Origin: Polynucleobacter sp. MWH-Spelu-300-X4
Lineage (GTDB): Bacteria; Pseudomonadota; Gammaproteobacteria; Burkholderiales; Burkholderiaceae
DNA: 64,000 bases
Reading direction: 5' to 3'
NCBI RefSeq assembly: GCF_018687515.1
Contig: NZ_CP061294.1
Coordinates: 930,001 to 994,000 of the forward strand
The notes beneath the pieces were generated by a model, which saw nothing but the letters and a program-made list of their open reading frames with translations, was not told the origin of the DNA and ran no database searches. Position 1 is the first letter of the stretch. The number at the start of each line of letters is the position of its first letter. Positions 38,049-48,027 of the stretch are shown here, one piece after another. A program made the translations under genes and the position numbers.

Positions 38049-38935
38049 TTAAAAGGCACTCCAACTTTAACGATGAATTGATTTTTCCCGTGACTATCCC
38101 AGACCTTTCCATCTGAACACTCACCAACACCATCCCCAAAACATTTACCGCCTATTTGATAACGCCAAGCAGCAGTTACCCACCAGTCTTTTTCAGCATA
38201 ATGAAGATTGGGTCCTATGAAATTTGCTCTTTGAGTATGCGTATCAAAGTTATAACCCGTGAAATCATTGTGAAAACGTCCTTCGATTCCCGCGAACCAC
38301 TTTGGAGCAAAACGATAGGTTGCACCATACAAAACATCAATCATTGATTCTTTTGATGGTGTGGTTCCAGCAAACTTATATTTCTCCATTTCAGCAATCA
38401 CATTGACTGCAAGAACTAAGCGATCATCTAAGAAATTAGACTGCATTAAAAGACGCGTCTCTAATGCATCCGCAAACTTACCTTTACTCATCTCGGCATA
38501 GAGGCCAACACCAACAGGGCTAAGAACTGGATTTAATACACGCCAAACTCCCTCTACAGACGCTCCCTCAAATTGAGTTTTATTAAATGCATGTCCACTA
38601 GCAGATTCAGGAACGCCAAAACCTCCTGTACATGGAGATGGATCAGCTCCACAATTTGTATAGTTATGATTTGCATTAACCGAGTAACCATTGAGATACC
38701 CTGTTAACTGAAAATCATTTGTCACACCATACTCAAGACCTGTTTTTGTTTTCCACAAGTCATAGGTACCAGCAGCTTGGCCCTTCGTTAAATCAACTTT
38801 TTGCTCAAACTCTAAAGTTCCTTTAGGTTGTAGATCTAAGGTATACAACCATCCAAAACTCCCTTCGCCAGCCATCACTGGCGCAGTTAAAGCCATTAAA
38901 CAAGCAACGCTTACTAACTTTTTATTTCCTCGCAT
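38045..38935 (-). CDS. Predicted outer-membrane beta-barrel protein (DUF6662-like)
   Basis: A 296-aa exported protein with signal peptide (cleavage near residue 22, PVMAGEG) and alternating strands rich in aromatic residues (TLEFEQKVDLTKGQ, YGVTNDFQLTGYLNGYSVNANHNYTN, WWVTAAWRYQIGG) ending in FIVKVGVPFK, typical of small outer-membrane barrels. Four Cys (two short pairs) may form loop disulfides. First gene of the operon; AAAGGATGG precedes the ATG and a near-consensus Fur box is 37 bp upstream. The family name is tentative; the function is unknown. Confidence 0.7.
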   Translation of the reverse strand: MRGNKKLVSVACLMALTAPVMAGEGSFGWLYTLDLQPKGTLEFEQKVDLTKGQAAGTYDLWKTKTGLEYGVTNDFQLTGYLNGYSVNANHNYTNCGADPSPCTGGFGVPESASGHAFNKTQFEGASVEGVWRVLNPVLSPVGVGLYAEMSKGKFADALETRLLMQSNFLDDRLVLAVNVIAEMEKYKFAGTTPSKESMIDVLYGATYRFAPKWFAGIEGRFHNDFTGYNFDTHTQRANFIGPNLHYAEKDWWVTAAWRYQIGGKCFGDGVGECSDGKVWDSHGKNQFIVKVGVPFK

Positions 38936-38971
38936 ACCATCCTTTTTCTAATTGTTGATTGATCATTAAAT

Positions 38972-38990
38972 GATAATGATTATCATTAAC
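38972..38990 (-). promoter_or_regulatory. Fur box upstream of the barrel-FMN_bind-apbE-membrane operon
   Basis: On the minus strand GTTAATGATAATCATTATC matches 18 of 19 positions of the classical Fur consensus GATAATGATAATCATTATC. It lies 37 bp upstream of the barrel gene ATG. This predicts iron-repressed transcription. Confidence 0.85.
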
Positions 38991-39005
38991 AAGTCAAGGG
39001 TGGGC

Positions 39006-39032
39006 AAAAAAATACCCCCAATTAATGGGGGC
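39006..39032 (-). terminator. Rho-independent terminator of parE-parC
   Basis: CCCCCA-ATTAA-TGGGGG stem (39015-39020, 39026-39031), followed on the minus strand by TA and seven T. It separates parC from the Fur box 16 bp beyond. Confidence 0.88.
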
Positions 39033-39053
39033 ATTCTAGGAAACTAACAACAA

Positions 39054-41465
39054 TTAACTAGTAACGACAGCTGTTAATTTTGCATCCTTTAGTTTAGGTT
39101 CAAGAGCATGGCCTTTCCTTGCCCGATGAGCAGCAAAAGATTTTAAAGTTTTGCCATCTAAAGCTGCTTCAGTTGGTTTACCTGCTCTACCAAGACCCGA
39201 TAGCACAGCACCAGCATCACCAACTGCTATAGCAGATTGGAGTTTTTCACCCTTTTCTAGATCCATCAAAATAACGCCCTTACCACCTGTTGGTAAACGC
39301 TTTAAATCATCTAATGGAAATACTAATAAACGACCCAACTCTGATAAGCACGCAACAGATTTCATACCTTCATGGACTTTAGCTGGAGGTAACGGAGCAT
39401 CTCCAGGAGCAAATTTTGTATCAACCCCCACAAAGGCCTTGCCAGCTTTATTACGCGTAGTCATATCAGCAACATTCGCCAAGAATCCATTACCGGATCT
39501 CATCGATAAGAGCAATAAATCATCAGCATGACCAGCGTAGTAAGCAACCATCTGAGTACCGGCAGCCAAATTAACATAACCAGTCAACGGTGATCCATCA
39601 CCCCTAGCGCCAGGAAGATCACTAGCTGGAATTGTATAAACGCGACCATTGCTACCGAAGGCCAAAACAACATCCGTTGTACGACACTCAAAAGCCCCAT
39701 ACATACCATCACCAGCTTTAAACCCAAATTGCTGAGGATCATGTCCATGACCTTGACGCGCACGCACCCAACCACGCTGAGAAATAATAACTGTCACAGG
39801 TTCATCAATGACCTTAGCTTCTGCAATCGCTTTTTTCTCTTCCTGAATGACCGTGCGGCGTTCGTCACCAAACGTCTTCATATCAGATTCAATTTCTTTT
39901 ACGATACGTTTACGCATCGCAGCATCACTTCCTAAAAGCGTCTCTAAATCATCTTTTTCAGATTTCAGCTCTTTAAGTTCTTGTTCAATTTTGATCGCCT
40001 CTAAACGAGCCAATTGACGCAAGCGAATATCAAGAATATCTTCAGCCTGACGCTCTGATAACTTAAATTCCTTGATTAAGTCAGCTTTAGGCTCATCACT
40101 ACCACGAATGATCTTAATAACTTTATCAATATTGAGAAGGACCATCTGACGGCCCTCCAAAATATGCATGCGATCATTAACTTTCGATAAACGATGTTCT
40201 GTTCTACGAGTAACAGTCGCTACACGGAACTCAATCCACTCTCTCAAAATCTCGCTTAAACCTTTTTGACGAGGACGGCCATCATTACCAATCATCACCA
40301 AATTAATAGGCGCATTCGACTCAAGTGATGTATGCGCCAATAGAGTTGTCACAAACTCATTCACATCAATGTTTTTTGTTTTAGGCTCAAAAACCAAACG
40401 AACTGCTGCATCTTTACTTGACTCATCGCGAACAGAATCCAACACAGACAAAATTGTTTGCTTTAAATTATTTTGATCAGCCGTCAAAGTCTTCTTACCA
40501 ACTTTAACTTTTGGATTAGTCAGCTCTTCAATTTCCTGCAACACTTTTTGAGTGGATGTTGCTGGTGGCATTTCGGTAATCACCAATTGCCATTGCCCTC
40601 TCGCCATTTCCTCAATCATCCAACGTGCTCGAACTTTTAAGCTTCCACGGCCCGTTTCATAGATTTGAGAAATCTCAGTAGCAGAAGAAATAATCTGTCC
40701 GCCACCCGGGAAATCTGGTCCTGGCACATGAGTCATCAATTCTTCATGACTCAATTTAGGATTTTTCATTAATGCAATCGTAGCGCCCGCGATCTCATTC
40801 AAATTATGAGATGGCACTTCAGTCGCCATACCCACAGCGATACCAGATGCTCCATTTAACAAAACAAATGGTAAACGAGCTGGCAAAAGCTTAGGCTCCT
40901 GCATCGATCCATCATAGTTTGGAATGAAATCAACGGTTCCCTCATCAATTTCATCCAATAACAAACTTGCAATTTTGGTTAATCTTGCCTCGGTATAACG
41001 CATGGCTGCTGCACCATCACCATCACGAGAACCAAAATTACCTTGACCATCAATTAACGGATAACGCAACGAGAAGTCTTGCGCCAGACGAACTAATGCA
41101 TCGTAAGCAGATTGGTCGCCATGCGGATGGAATTTACCCAACACATCACCAACTACACGAGCACTTTTTACTGGTTTTGCATCAGAACGAAGATTCATCT
41201 CGTTCATCGCAAAAAGAATTCGTCGTTGAACTGGCTTTTGACCATCTGCCACTTCAGGAAGCGCACGCCCCTTCACCACGCTAATAGCGTAATCAAGATA
41301 AGCGCGCTCGGCATAGGTCGCCAATGTTAACGAATCAACATCAGAACTACTCGGCACAATTCTTGGTTCACTAACCTGAGTAGATAGATCCCCAGACGAA
41401 CCACCTTCACTCATATCACTGAATAAATCAGGTTCTTGGTTAGACGTATTTTTCTTTTTAGTCAT
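39054..41465 (-). CDS. parC: DNA topoisomerase IV subunit A
   Basis: DNA cleavage/religation subunit of topoisomerase IV, which decatenates chromosomes. The 803-aa product has the [23 protein letters not shown] region, [47 protein letters not shown] (quinolone region) and the catalytic Tyr in [11 protein letters not shown]. The C-terminal beta-pinwheel is shorter than in GyrA. It follows parE by 26 nt on the same strand, which fixes it as ParC. Confidence 0.96.
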   Translation of the reverse strand: MTKKKNTSNQEPDLFSDMSEGGSSGDLSTQVSEPRIVPSSSDVDSLTLATYAERAYLDYAISVVKGRALPEVADGQKPVQRRILFAMNEMNLRSDAKPVKSARVVGDVLGKFHPHGDQSAYDALVRLAQDFSLRYPLIDGQGNFGSRDGDGAAAMRYTEARLTKIASLLLDEIDEGTVDFIPNYDGSMQEPKLLPARLPFVLLNGASGIAVGMATEVPSHNLNEIAGATIALMKNPKLSHEELMTHVPGPDFPGGGQIISSATEISQIYETGRGSLKVRARWMIEEMARGQWQLVITEMPPATSTQKVLQEIEELTNPKVKVGKKTLTADQNNLKQTILSVLDSVRDESSKDAAVRLVFEPKTKNIDVNEFVTTLLAHTSLESNAPINLVMIGNDGRPRQKGLSEILREWIEFRVATVTRRTEHRLSKVNDRMHILEGRQMVLLNIDKVIKIIRGSDEPKADLIKEFKLSERQAEDILDIRLRQLARLEAIKIEQELKELKSEKDDLETLLGSDAAMRKRIVKEIESDMKTFGDERRTVIQEEKKAIAEAKVIDEPVTVIISQRGWVRARQGHGHDPQQFGFKAGDGMYGAFECRTTDVVLAFGSNGRVYTIPASDLPGARGDGSPLTGYVNLAAGTQMVAYYAGHADDLLLLSMRSGNGFLANVADMTTRNKAGKAFVGVDTKFAPGDAPLPPAKVHEGMKSVACLSELGRLLVFPLDDLKRLPTGGKGVILMDLEKGEKLQSAIAVGDAGAVLSGLGRAGKPTEAALDGKTLKSFAAHRARKGHALEPKLKDAKLTAVVTS

Positions 41466-41491
41466 GTTTAATTTTTTCTTAGGCTTCGGAC

Positions 41492-43483
41492 TTAAATATC
41501 AGCTTCAACTTCGTTACCGCGCTCTTCCAACCATGTTTTCCGTGCGCCAGACTCTGATTTACCCATCAACATATCCATTGTCTTAACAGTCTCAACCTCA
41601 CCAAATTCGCCTTCAGTTACAGGTAATAAACGACGTGTATCTGGATTTAATGTTGTATCCCAAAGTTGTTCTGCATTCATCTCACCCAAACCCTTGAAGC
41701 GGCTAATTTGCCAACTACCTTCACGCAAACCATCTTTACGCAATTTATCTTCAATCGACTTCAACTCACCTTCATCCAAAGCATAGAGTTTTTGAGCTGG
41801 CTTCTTACCTCTTGCAGGAGCATCAACCCTAAATAAAGGAGGCCTTGCAATATACACATGCCCTCTCTCCATTAACTTAGGGAAATGCTTATAGAACAAC
41901 GTTAACAGCAATACTTGAATATGAGCACCGTCAACGTCCGCATCAGAAAGAATACAAATCTTTCCGTAACGCAAGTTACTTAAATCAGGCTCATCCTTAT
42001 TACCATGAGGATCCACGCCAATAGCTACAGCAATATCATGGACCTCATTATTTGCAAATAAACGGTCTCTTTCCGCTTCCCAAGTATTCAGAACCTTACC
42101 GCGCAAGGGAAGAATTGCTTGATACTCTTTATTGCGCCCCATCTTGGCAGAACCACCAGCTGAATCACCCTCAACAAGAAAAATTTCATTATTAGCGATA
42201 TCTTCACTCTCACAATCAGTGAGTTTCCCAGGTAACACTGCCACACCTGATGATTTTTTCTTTTCTACTTTTTGACCAGCACGCGTTCTAGCTTGCGCCT
42301 GCTTAATCACAAGTTCCGCTAACTTTTTGCCGTAATCAACATGTTGATTCAACCAAAGATCTAGTGCTGACTTCACAAAACCTGAAACTAAACGAACTGC
42401 ATCGCGAGAATTTAAACGCTCTTTAATTTGACCTTGGAACTGAGGATCCAATACCTTCGCTGAAAGCACAAATGAAGCACGCGCAAAAACGTCTTCAGGC
42501 ATCAACTTCACGCCCTTAGGTTGCAACGCATGAATATCAATAAAACTTTTCACTGCATTAAAAAGGCCCTCACGTAAACCACTCTCATGAGTACCACCTG
42601 CAGGTGTCGGTATCAAATTCACATAACTTTCACGAACAGGTGCACCTTCCTCTGTCCATGCCACAACCCAACTAGCCCCTTCGCCTTCTGCAAATGAATC
42701 TTCACCCGCACGATTAGGATCAGCAAAATGCTCACCATCAAAAGCTGGGATTACAACAGGGCTATGGCCACCTTGAGCCATTGCCTCATCTAAATAACCC
42801 TTCAACCCTTGGGCATAAAGCCAAGTTTGAGGCTCGCCGCCCTTTTCTTGAATCAAGGTCACTTTAACGCCAGGCAATAACACCGCTTTCGAGCGCAATA
42901 AACGCTGTAGTTCGGCTAATGGAATGCTGGCGCTATCAAAATACTTGCCATCAGGCCATGCGCGCACCTTTGTACCATTGGGACGATCTCCCATCGGAGC
43001 AATTTTGGTCTTCAGTGGCTCAACGACAAAACCTGCTTCAAATGCCAAAGTAGAAACTTGTTTATCACGCCAAACTGTAACTTCCATTCTCTTCGATAAG
43101 GCATTAGTAACAGAAACACCTACACCATGTAGACCGCCAGAGAAAGCATAAGCACCACCAGAGCCCTTTTCAAATTTGCCACCAGCATGCAGCTGCGTAA
43201 ATACAAGCTCTACAACAGGTCTTTTTTCCTCTGGATGCATCCCCACAGGAATACCTCGGCCATCATCTTCCACGCTAACACTGCCATCCGTGTGCAAAGT
43301 CACCATGATGTGCTTACCGTGGCCACCTAAGGCCTCATCGGATGCGTTATCGATAACCTCTTGGATCATATGCAAGGGGTTATCGGTCCGCGTGTACATA
43401 CCGGGACGTTGTTTGACAGGTTCAAGGCCCTTCAGGACTTTGATCGACGATTCGCTATATTGGTCTGATTTTTTTGTTGCCAT
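41492..43483 (-). CDS. parE: DNA topoisomerase IV subunit B
   Basis: ATPase subunit of topoisomerase IV. I chose the ATG at 43483 (663 aa, beginning [31 protein letters not shown]); the frame runs 18 codons further without family similarity. GHKL motifs: [42 protein letters not shown]. The TOPRIM motif is [14 protein letters not shown]. Only 27 bp separate it from the divergent CoA-transferase gene. Confidence 0.96.
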   Translation of the reverse strand: MATKKSDQYSESSIKVLKGLEPVKQRPGMYTRTDNPLHMIQEVIDNASDEALGGHGKHIMVTLHTDGSVSVEDDGRGIPVGMHPEEKRPVVELVFTQLHAGGKFEKGSGGAYAFSGGLHGVGVSVTNALSKRMEVTVWRDKQVSTLAFEAGFVVEPLKTKIAPMGDRPNGTKVRAWPDGKYFDSASIPLAELQRLLRSKAVLLPGVKVTLIQEKGGEPQTWLYAQGLKGYLDEAMAQGGHSPVVIPAFDGEHFADPNRAGEDSFAEGEGASWVVAWTEEGAPVRESYVNLIPTPAGGTHESGLREGLFNAVKSFIDIHALQPKGVKLMPEDVFARASFVLSAKVLDPQFQGQIKERLNSRDAVRLVSGFVKSALDLWLNQHVDYGKKLAELVIKQAQARTRAGQKVEKKKSSGVAVLPGKLTDCESEDIANNEIFLVEGDSAGGSAKMGRNKEYQAILPLRGKVLNTWEAERDRLFANNEVHDIAVAIGVDPHGNKDEPDLSNLRYGKICILSDADVDGAHIQVLLLTLFYKHFPKLMERGHVYIARPPLFRVDAPARGKKPAQKLYALDEGELKSIEDKLRKDGLREGSWQISRFKGLGEMNAEQLWDTTLNPDTRRLLPVTEGEFGEVETVKTMDMLMGKSESGARKTWLEERGNEVEADI

Positions 43484-43510
43484 GGCGAAGAATTGTATCC
43501 ACATGCGAAA

Positions 43511-44740
43511 ATGAACTCCATGGGAGCACTTAATCACCTTCGAGTTTTAGACCTTAGTCGAGTACTAGCTGGCCCTTGGTGTGGGCAGAACCTAGCTGAC
43601 CTAGGAGCCGATGTAATCAAGGTTGAGCGGCCAATCGCGGGCGATGACACACGCCAATGGGGCCCTCCTTTTTTGAGAAATTCTGAGGGCCAAGAGACCA
43701 CAGAATCTGCTTTTTATTTAGCCATTAATCGCAATAAAAGATCGATTACTTTGGATATTTCGACCAAAGAAGGTCAAGAAATCATCAAAAAATTGGTTTT
43801 AGACAGCGATATAGTCCTTGAAAACTACAAAGTAGGCCAATTGAAGAAATACGGCCTAGATTATGACAGCCTAAAAAAGATTAAAAATGATCTAATCTAT
43901 TGTTCTATAACAGGTTTTGGTCAAACAGGCCCTTTTGCACATCGACCTGGCTACGATGTTGTCGTTCAAGGTATGGGGGGCTTCATGAGCGTTACAGGTG
44001 AAAAAGACGAGTTACCTGGCGGTGGTCCTCAAAAAGCAGGCGTAGCAATTGCAGACCTATTTACAGGCATGTATGCCACCTCCGCAGTACTAGCAGCCGT
44101 AGTACACAGAGATCGTACAGGCGAAGGGCAATGCATTGATTTAGCTCTTTTAGATGTGCAAATAGCTACTATGGCCAATGTTGCTAGCAACTACCTAATA
44201 AGCGGCGTATCACCTAAGCGGTGGGGTAACGCTAGTCCCAATATTGTGCCCTACCAAACATTTAAAGCTGCTGATGGCTGGATCATTGTTGCTGCTGGCA
44301 ATGACAGTCAATTTAGGCATTTTGTTCAGACAGGTGGCGAAGCCCATCTAGCCGATAACCCGCTTTATGCCACCAACCCAGAAAGAATTAGACATCGAGA
44401 TAGCCTTATCCCTCTTCTACAGGCGATGACACTTAAAAAAACTAAATCCGAATGGATTGAAGCATTAGACCATGCCAATGTTCCTTGTGGCCCCATTAAT
44501 GACTTTGAAGAAGTCTTTGCCAATGAGCAAGTTATCGCAAGAAATATCAAAATGGAAATGACTCATCCAACGGGAGGAACAGTTCCTTTAGTCCGAAGCC
44601 CCATGAGATTAAGCGCAACACCTGTTGTTGAAAATAGGCCGCCGCCCCTGCTCGGGCAACATACAAGCGAAATTCTTAAAGAGCGATTAGGATTAAGCGA
44701 TGCTGACATTCAAGCGTTAAAAAATAAAGGTGTTATTTGA
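43511..44740 (+). CDS. CaiB/BaiF (class III) CoA-transferase
   Basis: A 409-aa formyl-CoA transferase-type protein: LRVLDLSRVLAGPWCGQNLADLGADVIKVERP, TGFGQTGPFAHRPGYDVVVQGMGG, and Asp182 in VAIADLFTG at the catalytic aspartate position. It moves CoA between organic acids; the substrate is not evident. The start may be 43511 or the ATG at 43520; neither has a clear ribosome-binding site. It is followed 42 nt later by an OFA-like MFS carrier, so the pair may import and activate a carboxylic acid. Confidence 0.88.
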   Translation: MNSMGALNHLRVLDLSRVLAGPWCGQNLADLGADVIKVERPIAGDDTRQWGPPFLRNSEGQETTESAFYLAINRNKRSITLDISTKEGQEIIKKLVLDSDIVLENYKVGQLKKYGLDYDSLKKIKNDLIYCSITGFGQTGPFAHRPGYDVVVQGMGGFMSVTGEKDELPGGGPQKAGVAIADLFTGMYATSAVLAAVVHRDRTGEGQCIDLALLDVQIATMANVASNYLISGVSPKRWGNASPNIVPYQTFKAADGWIIVAAGNDSQFRHFVQTGGEAHLADNPLYATNPERIRHRDSLIPLLQAMTLKKTKSEWIEALDHANVPCGPINDFEEVFANEQVIARNIKMEMTHPTGGTVPLVRSPMRLSATPVVENRPPPLLGQHTSEILKERLGLSDADIQALKNKGVI

Positions 44741-44782
44741 TTTTTAATCATTACTCATAACCGATTAAATTCCAGGAAAATT

Positions 44783-46015
44783 TTGAATAACCGTTCACTC
44801 AGCCTCACAAAAATATTAATTGCCGGCGGGTTACTCGTCACCCTATCCATGGGTATTCGACACGGCTTTGGTTTATTTAATTTATCAATTACCCAGCTCA
44901 ACGGTTGGGGACGTGAAACATTTGCCTTAGCTATGGCTTTGCAAAACCTTACCTGGGGCATCACACAACCATTATTTGGAGGTCTTTCCGATCGTTTGGG
45001 CTCTTTCAAGGTTCTTTTAATTGGCGGCCTACTCTATACTGCCGGATTAGCTGGTATGGCAACCGCTAGTTCATCTTTAATGTTTATTTTATTTGGCGGC
45101 ATCATGATCGGAATAGCCCAATCATGCACCACTTATATTGTTGTTTATGGTGTTATTGGCAGAAACTGTCCAGAAGAAAAAAGAGTATGGGCTATGGGTG
45201 TTGCTGCAGCCATGGGTTCATTTGGCCAGTTTTTAATGATTCCAGTTGATCAAACCTTAATTTCTTATTTTGGCCCGCAAGATGCGCTCTTAGCGCTTTC
45301 TGTTCTTGCCATGTTGATCTTGCCACTCTCTTACCTACTTCGCGAAGGCAAGACTAAACCCACTCTCAAACAACAAGAGCAAACAGCCATCGAAGCGATT
45401 AAAGAGGCTTTTCAGGAGAAAAATTTCCTATTAATTAATTTAGGTTACTTTGTTTGCGGCTTTCAAGTTGTTTTTATTGGCGTTCACTTTCCAGCATACC
45501 TACGTGACATGTCAAAAATTTACCCAGGTATCAGCAACCCTGAATTGGCCACCATTGCTTTAGCATTGATTGGTTTATTTAATGTACTTGGCACTTACTA
45601 TGCGGGGGTACTCGGTCAAAAATTCCCTAAACGCTTAATTCTTGCAGCCATCTATGTTTCTCGCTCAATTGCGATTAGCATTTTCTTATTGCTTCCGATT
45701 AGCTCAAGCTCTGTGTACATTTTCTCTGCAGTCATGGGAGTTCTATGGCTCTCAACAGTCCCCGTTACAAACGCACTTATTACACAAATATTTGGCATCA
45801 AACACATGGCTATGCTTTCTGGGTTCGCCTTTCTATCACACCAAATTGGCAGTTTCTTAGGCGTGTATTTAGGCGGCTATTTATATGACAGAATGGGGAG
45901 CTATAACATCGTTTGGCTCATTGCAATTGCTTTAGGCATTTTTGCCGGGGCAGTTAATATACCCATCAAAGAATCGGCTATCGTTAGACCCCATATCGTT
46001 CCAAGCACGAATTAG
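44783..46015 (+). CDS. MFS transporter (oxalate/formate antiporter-like)
   Basis: A 410-aa, 12-helix major facilitator protein. The pattern ITQLNGWGRETFALAMALQNLTWGITQPLFGGLSDRLGSFKVLLIGGLLY with the loop 2-3 motif GGLSDRLG, and GVLWLSTVPVTNALITQIFGIKHMAMLSGFAFLSHQIGSFLGVYLGGYLYD, fits carboxylate carriers of the OFA/MCT type. The start is TTG at 44783 with AGGA six bases upstream. Its neighbour CoA-transferase suggests an organic acid substrate. Confidence 0.82.
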   Translation: MNNRSLSLTKILIAGGLLVTLSMGIRHGFGLFNLSITQLNGWGRETFALAMALQNLTWGITQPLFGGLSDRLGSFKVLLIGGLLYTAGLAGMATASSSLMFILFGGIMIGIAQSCTTYIVVYGVIGRNCPEEKRVWAMGVAAAMGSFGQFLMIPVDQTLISYFGPQDALLALSVLAMLILPLSYLLREGKTKPTLKQQEQTAIEAIKEAFQEKNFLLINLGYFVCGFQVVFIGVHFPAYLRDMSKIYPGISNPELATIALALIGLFNVLGTYYAGVLGQKFPKRLILAAIYVSRSIAISIFLLLPISSSSVYIFSAVMGVLWLSTVPVTNALITQIFGIKHMAMLSGFAFLSHQIGSFLGVYLGGYLYDRMGSYNIVWLIAIALGIFAGAVNIPIKESAIVRPHIVPSTN

Positions 46016-46017
46016 TT

Positions 46018-46152
46018 ATGTCTTTCTTAACAAAGTTAATTCTAATAAAATTAGCAATCGTATTAATTTTGGGCTTGGTTTTTATGGCGTATTTCAACCC
46101 GACTTTAATTGTAGATATAGCAAATACTGTGCTTACTCTCTGCGGATGGTAA
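46018..46152 (+). CDS. Small single-helix membrane protein (44 aa)
   Basis: A 44-codon frame with ATG three bases after the MFS stop and ending 20 bp before tRNA-Arg. The product has one transmembrane helix (LTKLILIKLAIVLILGLVFMAYF) then a short soluble tail (NPTLIVDIANTVLTLCGW). The layout recalls short hypothetical proteins of Burkholderiales that end in VDLA...W-type tails. The function is unknown. No strong ribosome-binding site; coupling to the MFS stop is possible. Confidence 0.5.
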   Translation: MSFLTKLILIKLAIVLILGLVFMAYFNPTLIVDIANTVLTLCGW

Positions 46153-46172
46153 GCTAGCGCCCTATTTTGATG

Positions 46173-46247
46173 CTCGCCATAGTACAGTGGATAGTACAAC
46201 TGCCTCCTAAGCGGTAGACACAGGTTCGATTCCTGTTGGCGGGACCA
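46173..46247 (+). tRNA. tRNA-Arg(CCT)
   Basis: Cloverleaf read by eye: acceptor CTCGCCA / TGGCGGG, D arm GTAC...GTAC, anticodon arm ACTGC-CTCCTAA-GCGGT with anticodon CCT, T arm ACAGG-TTCGATT-CCTGT, discriminator A and encoded CCA. It decodes AGG. Confidence 0.93.
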
Positions 46248-46269
46248 AGCCACACTCTTGAAAGATCAC

Positions 46270-46749
46270 ATGTCAGAAAATTTATCGATTGATCACCTCA
46301 TATCGCTTCTAAAAGAAAAAATTGGGGTTATCTTCAACGCGGACAATACAGATGCTTTTGAAGCCCATCTAGAACATCTATCTAGCAATGACACACAAGC
46401 GATTGTTGAAAGAGTCTCTCTTTTATTTGCTTATTGGTCAAATATTAATTTGATTGCAGAAGCACATGACCCACTCCAAACCGAGTTAACTAAATCCATT
46501 TCAGTAATTCAAGCTTACAAAGCATCTATCACAACTGAATTAGGATTTTTATGCCCCATGCTCATCGCTGAAGCAACTGGCAAAGAGGTTCAAATTGATA
46601 CACCTGAACAATTTGAGCTTTTTAAGAAATTACTTAAGGGCGTAGATAACTTTGTACGTGAGAAAAAACTATCAGATGAACAAGCCAACGTATTACTGAT
46701 GGATTCTTTGCACAAATATTTATTTAGATTAGATGACCCTGCGCCCTAA
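46270..46749 (+). CDS. Unrecognised soluble alpha-helical protein
   Basis: A 159-aa acidic, mostly helical protein beginning MSENLSIDHLISLLKEKIGVIF. I recognise no domain. No signal peptide or transmembrane helix is present. I chose the ATG at 46270; the frame extends four codons to a TTG. It starts 22 nt after tRNA-Arg and ends 12 nt from the convergent MarR-like gene. Amino-acid composition looks like a real protein (few rare codons, amphipathic periodicity). Confidence 0.6.
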   Translation: MSENLSIDHLISLLKEKIGVIFNADNTDAFEAHLEHLSSNDTQAIVERVSLLFAYWSNINLIAEAHDPLQTELTKSISVIQAYKASITTELGFLCPMLIAEATGKEVQIDTPEQFELFKKLLKGVDNFVREKKLSDEQANVLLMDSLHKYLFRLDDPAP

Positions 46750-46761
46750 GGCATCAAAACT

Positions 46762-47115
46762 TTAAATACCGGTAACAGCAGCCACCAAATTATTGCTTAA
46801 CTGTTCGAAATACTTATAAGCCTTAGCTGTTGGAATAACTTTTTTAATACGAGCATCTTTTTGAACATCTAAGCTCACATACCCCATGGCCACCATCTTT
46901 TTAATACGGGCATGCAATGTCGCTGGCGACCCAATATCACTCATTGAAATAATTTCTGAGACGGTTAAATACTCTTTTGTGGCGTAAGTATGTAAACAAA
47001 TAGTTTCCAAGATTTGTTTAGCTGTACTATCCAAATCCTTTGAACCATTTTCAGCTAGAACCTTAACCAAATTAAGGAATCTAAAATAAATATCAGGGCT
47101 CTGATTTTTAGTCAT
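46762..47115 (-). CDS. Winged-helix (MarR-like) transcriptional regulator
   Basis: A 117-aa small HTH protein: KEYLTVSEIISMSDIGSPATLHARIKKMVAMGYVSLDVQKDARIKKVIPTAKAYKYFEQL shows the recognition helix and wing of a MarR-like fold. It lacks long dimerisation extensions. It is divergent from the membrane protein at 47292 with 176 bp between them, and may control it. The ligand is unknown. Confidence 0.75.
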   Translation of the reverse strand: MTKNQSPDIYFRFLNLVKVLAENGSKDLDSTAKQILETICLHTYATKEYLTVSEIISMSDIGSPATLHARIKKMVAMGYVSLDVQKDARIKKVIPTAKAYKYFEQLSNNLVAAVTGI

Positions 47116-47210
47116 GTTGAGGATTATTGTAACCTTTAAAGTGCTAAAAATTACAACTAGATTTTATTGAAAAAACCAATATTTTTACAGAATATTAATA
47201 TTGCCCTACT

Positions 47211-47241
47211 CTGATAGAGGTAAGCCCCTATAGCTAATCAG
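47211..47241 (+). promoter_or_regulatory. Hairpin in the leader of the 47292 membrane gene
   Basis: Outer CTGAT / ATCAG arms enclose a second imperfect stem (ATAGAGG / CCCCTAT). It lies 51 bp upstream of the ATG. It matches no riboswitch I know; it may be an operator or an RNA element. Confidence 0.3.
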
Positions 47242-47291
47242 GTCCTTTTAATTTAATTTGTTATTAATTAAGAAGGATATAAAAGTAAGCT

Positions 47292-47867
47292 ATGTCGGTC
47301 AATTTTGCCAAGAACCCAACTCTTCAAAGACTGCTCATGGTTCTGGTGTCTTTATCGCTTTACTTCATTTCCCTAGAAATAACTAAGCTATCCCCAGAAG
47401 TCCTTGTTCATGATGATTGGATTTATCTTATTTTTTTACCTGCTGGCAGCCGGCTTCTTAGCATCATGCTATTTGGTATTTGGGGAGCTATCGGGGACTG
47501 CATCGCTTTATTCATCTCAGCCATCAATATCTTACCGGATCAAAATATCAGCATCTGGCTAACTTTTGCGACAAGTAGTAGCCTAGCTAGCTTAATTGCC
47601 ATTAGATTTACGATGAAACAATTGAGTATTCATCTAGATTTAAGCAATCTCAAATATTGGCAGATTCCCGTTTTATCCGTGATCAGCAACCTCATTCATG
47701 CTTTTGTTACCCAATTCACACTGAGTTATTTTTTACAAAAACATTACAGTTTTTATATCAGAGATAGCCTTGCCATGGCACTTGGAGATTTTTTAGGAAC
47801 CATGCTAATTATTGGCGTTGCAACTGTAGGCATTAAATTATTTAAAGCAGAGAAAACTAACTTCTAA
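47292..47867 (+). CDS. Uncharacterised integral membrane protein
   Basis: A 191-aa protein with about five or six transmembrane segments. The stretch WIYLIFLPAGSRLLSIMLFGIWGAIGDCIALF recalls the N-terminal part of MASE1 sensor domains or small-molecule S-component-like proteins, but the resemblance is weak. No catalytic domain follows. AGAAGGA lies 14 nt before the ATG. Divergent from the MarR-like regulator. The function is unknown. Confidence 0.6.
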   Translation: MSVNFAKNPTLQRLLMVLVSLSLYFISLEITKLSPEVLVHDDWIYLIFLPAGSRLLSIMLFGIWGAIGDCIALFISAINILPDQNISIWLTFATSSSLASLIAIRFTMKQLSIHLDLSNLKYWQIPVLSVISNLIHAFVTQFTLSYFLQKHYSFYIRDSLAMALGDFLGTMLIIGVATVGIKLFKAEKTNF

Positions 47868-47868
47868 A

Positions 47869-48012
47869 TTACTTTGACCTTCTAAGCTTCCACACTTGGA
47901 CATTAGCGCGTAGCACCAATAGTGCATAACGATTTAAAGGATAACCAGCCAATTTCCAAAAATGATGCCAAACACCCAAGGCATACAACAAAGATCCAGG
48001 TTTAATCTTCAT
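47869..48012 (-). CDS. Small basic protein (47 aa)
   Basis: A 47-codon frame starting at the ATG ending at 48012, with a strong GGGGG ribosome-binding site 8 nt upstream and 15 nt behind the lipoprotein gene stop. Product: MKIKPGSLLYALGVWHHFWK then LAGYPLNRYALLVLRANVQVWKLRRSK, aromatic in the first half and basic at the end. Probably co-transcribed with the lipoprotein. I recognise no family. Confidence 0.5.
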   Translation of the reverse strand: MKIKPGSLLYALGVWHHFWKLAGYPLNRYALLVLRANVQVWKLRRSK

Positions 48013-48027
48013 AAGAACTACCCCCTG

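Noticed and set aside
47211-47241. PreQ1-type riboswitch in the leader of the membrane gene
   Set aside because: The GAGG/CCCCT stem is suggestive, but the A-rich tail needed for the pseudoknot is missing.
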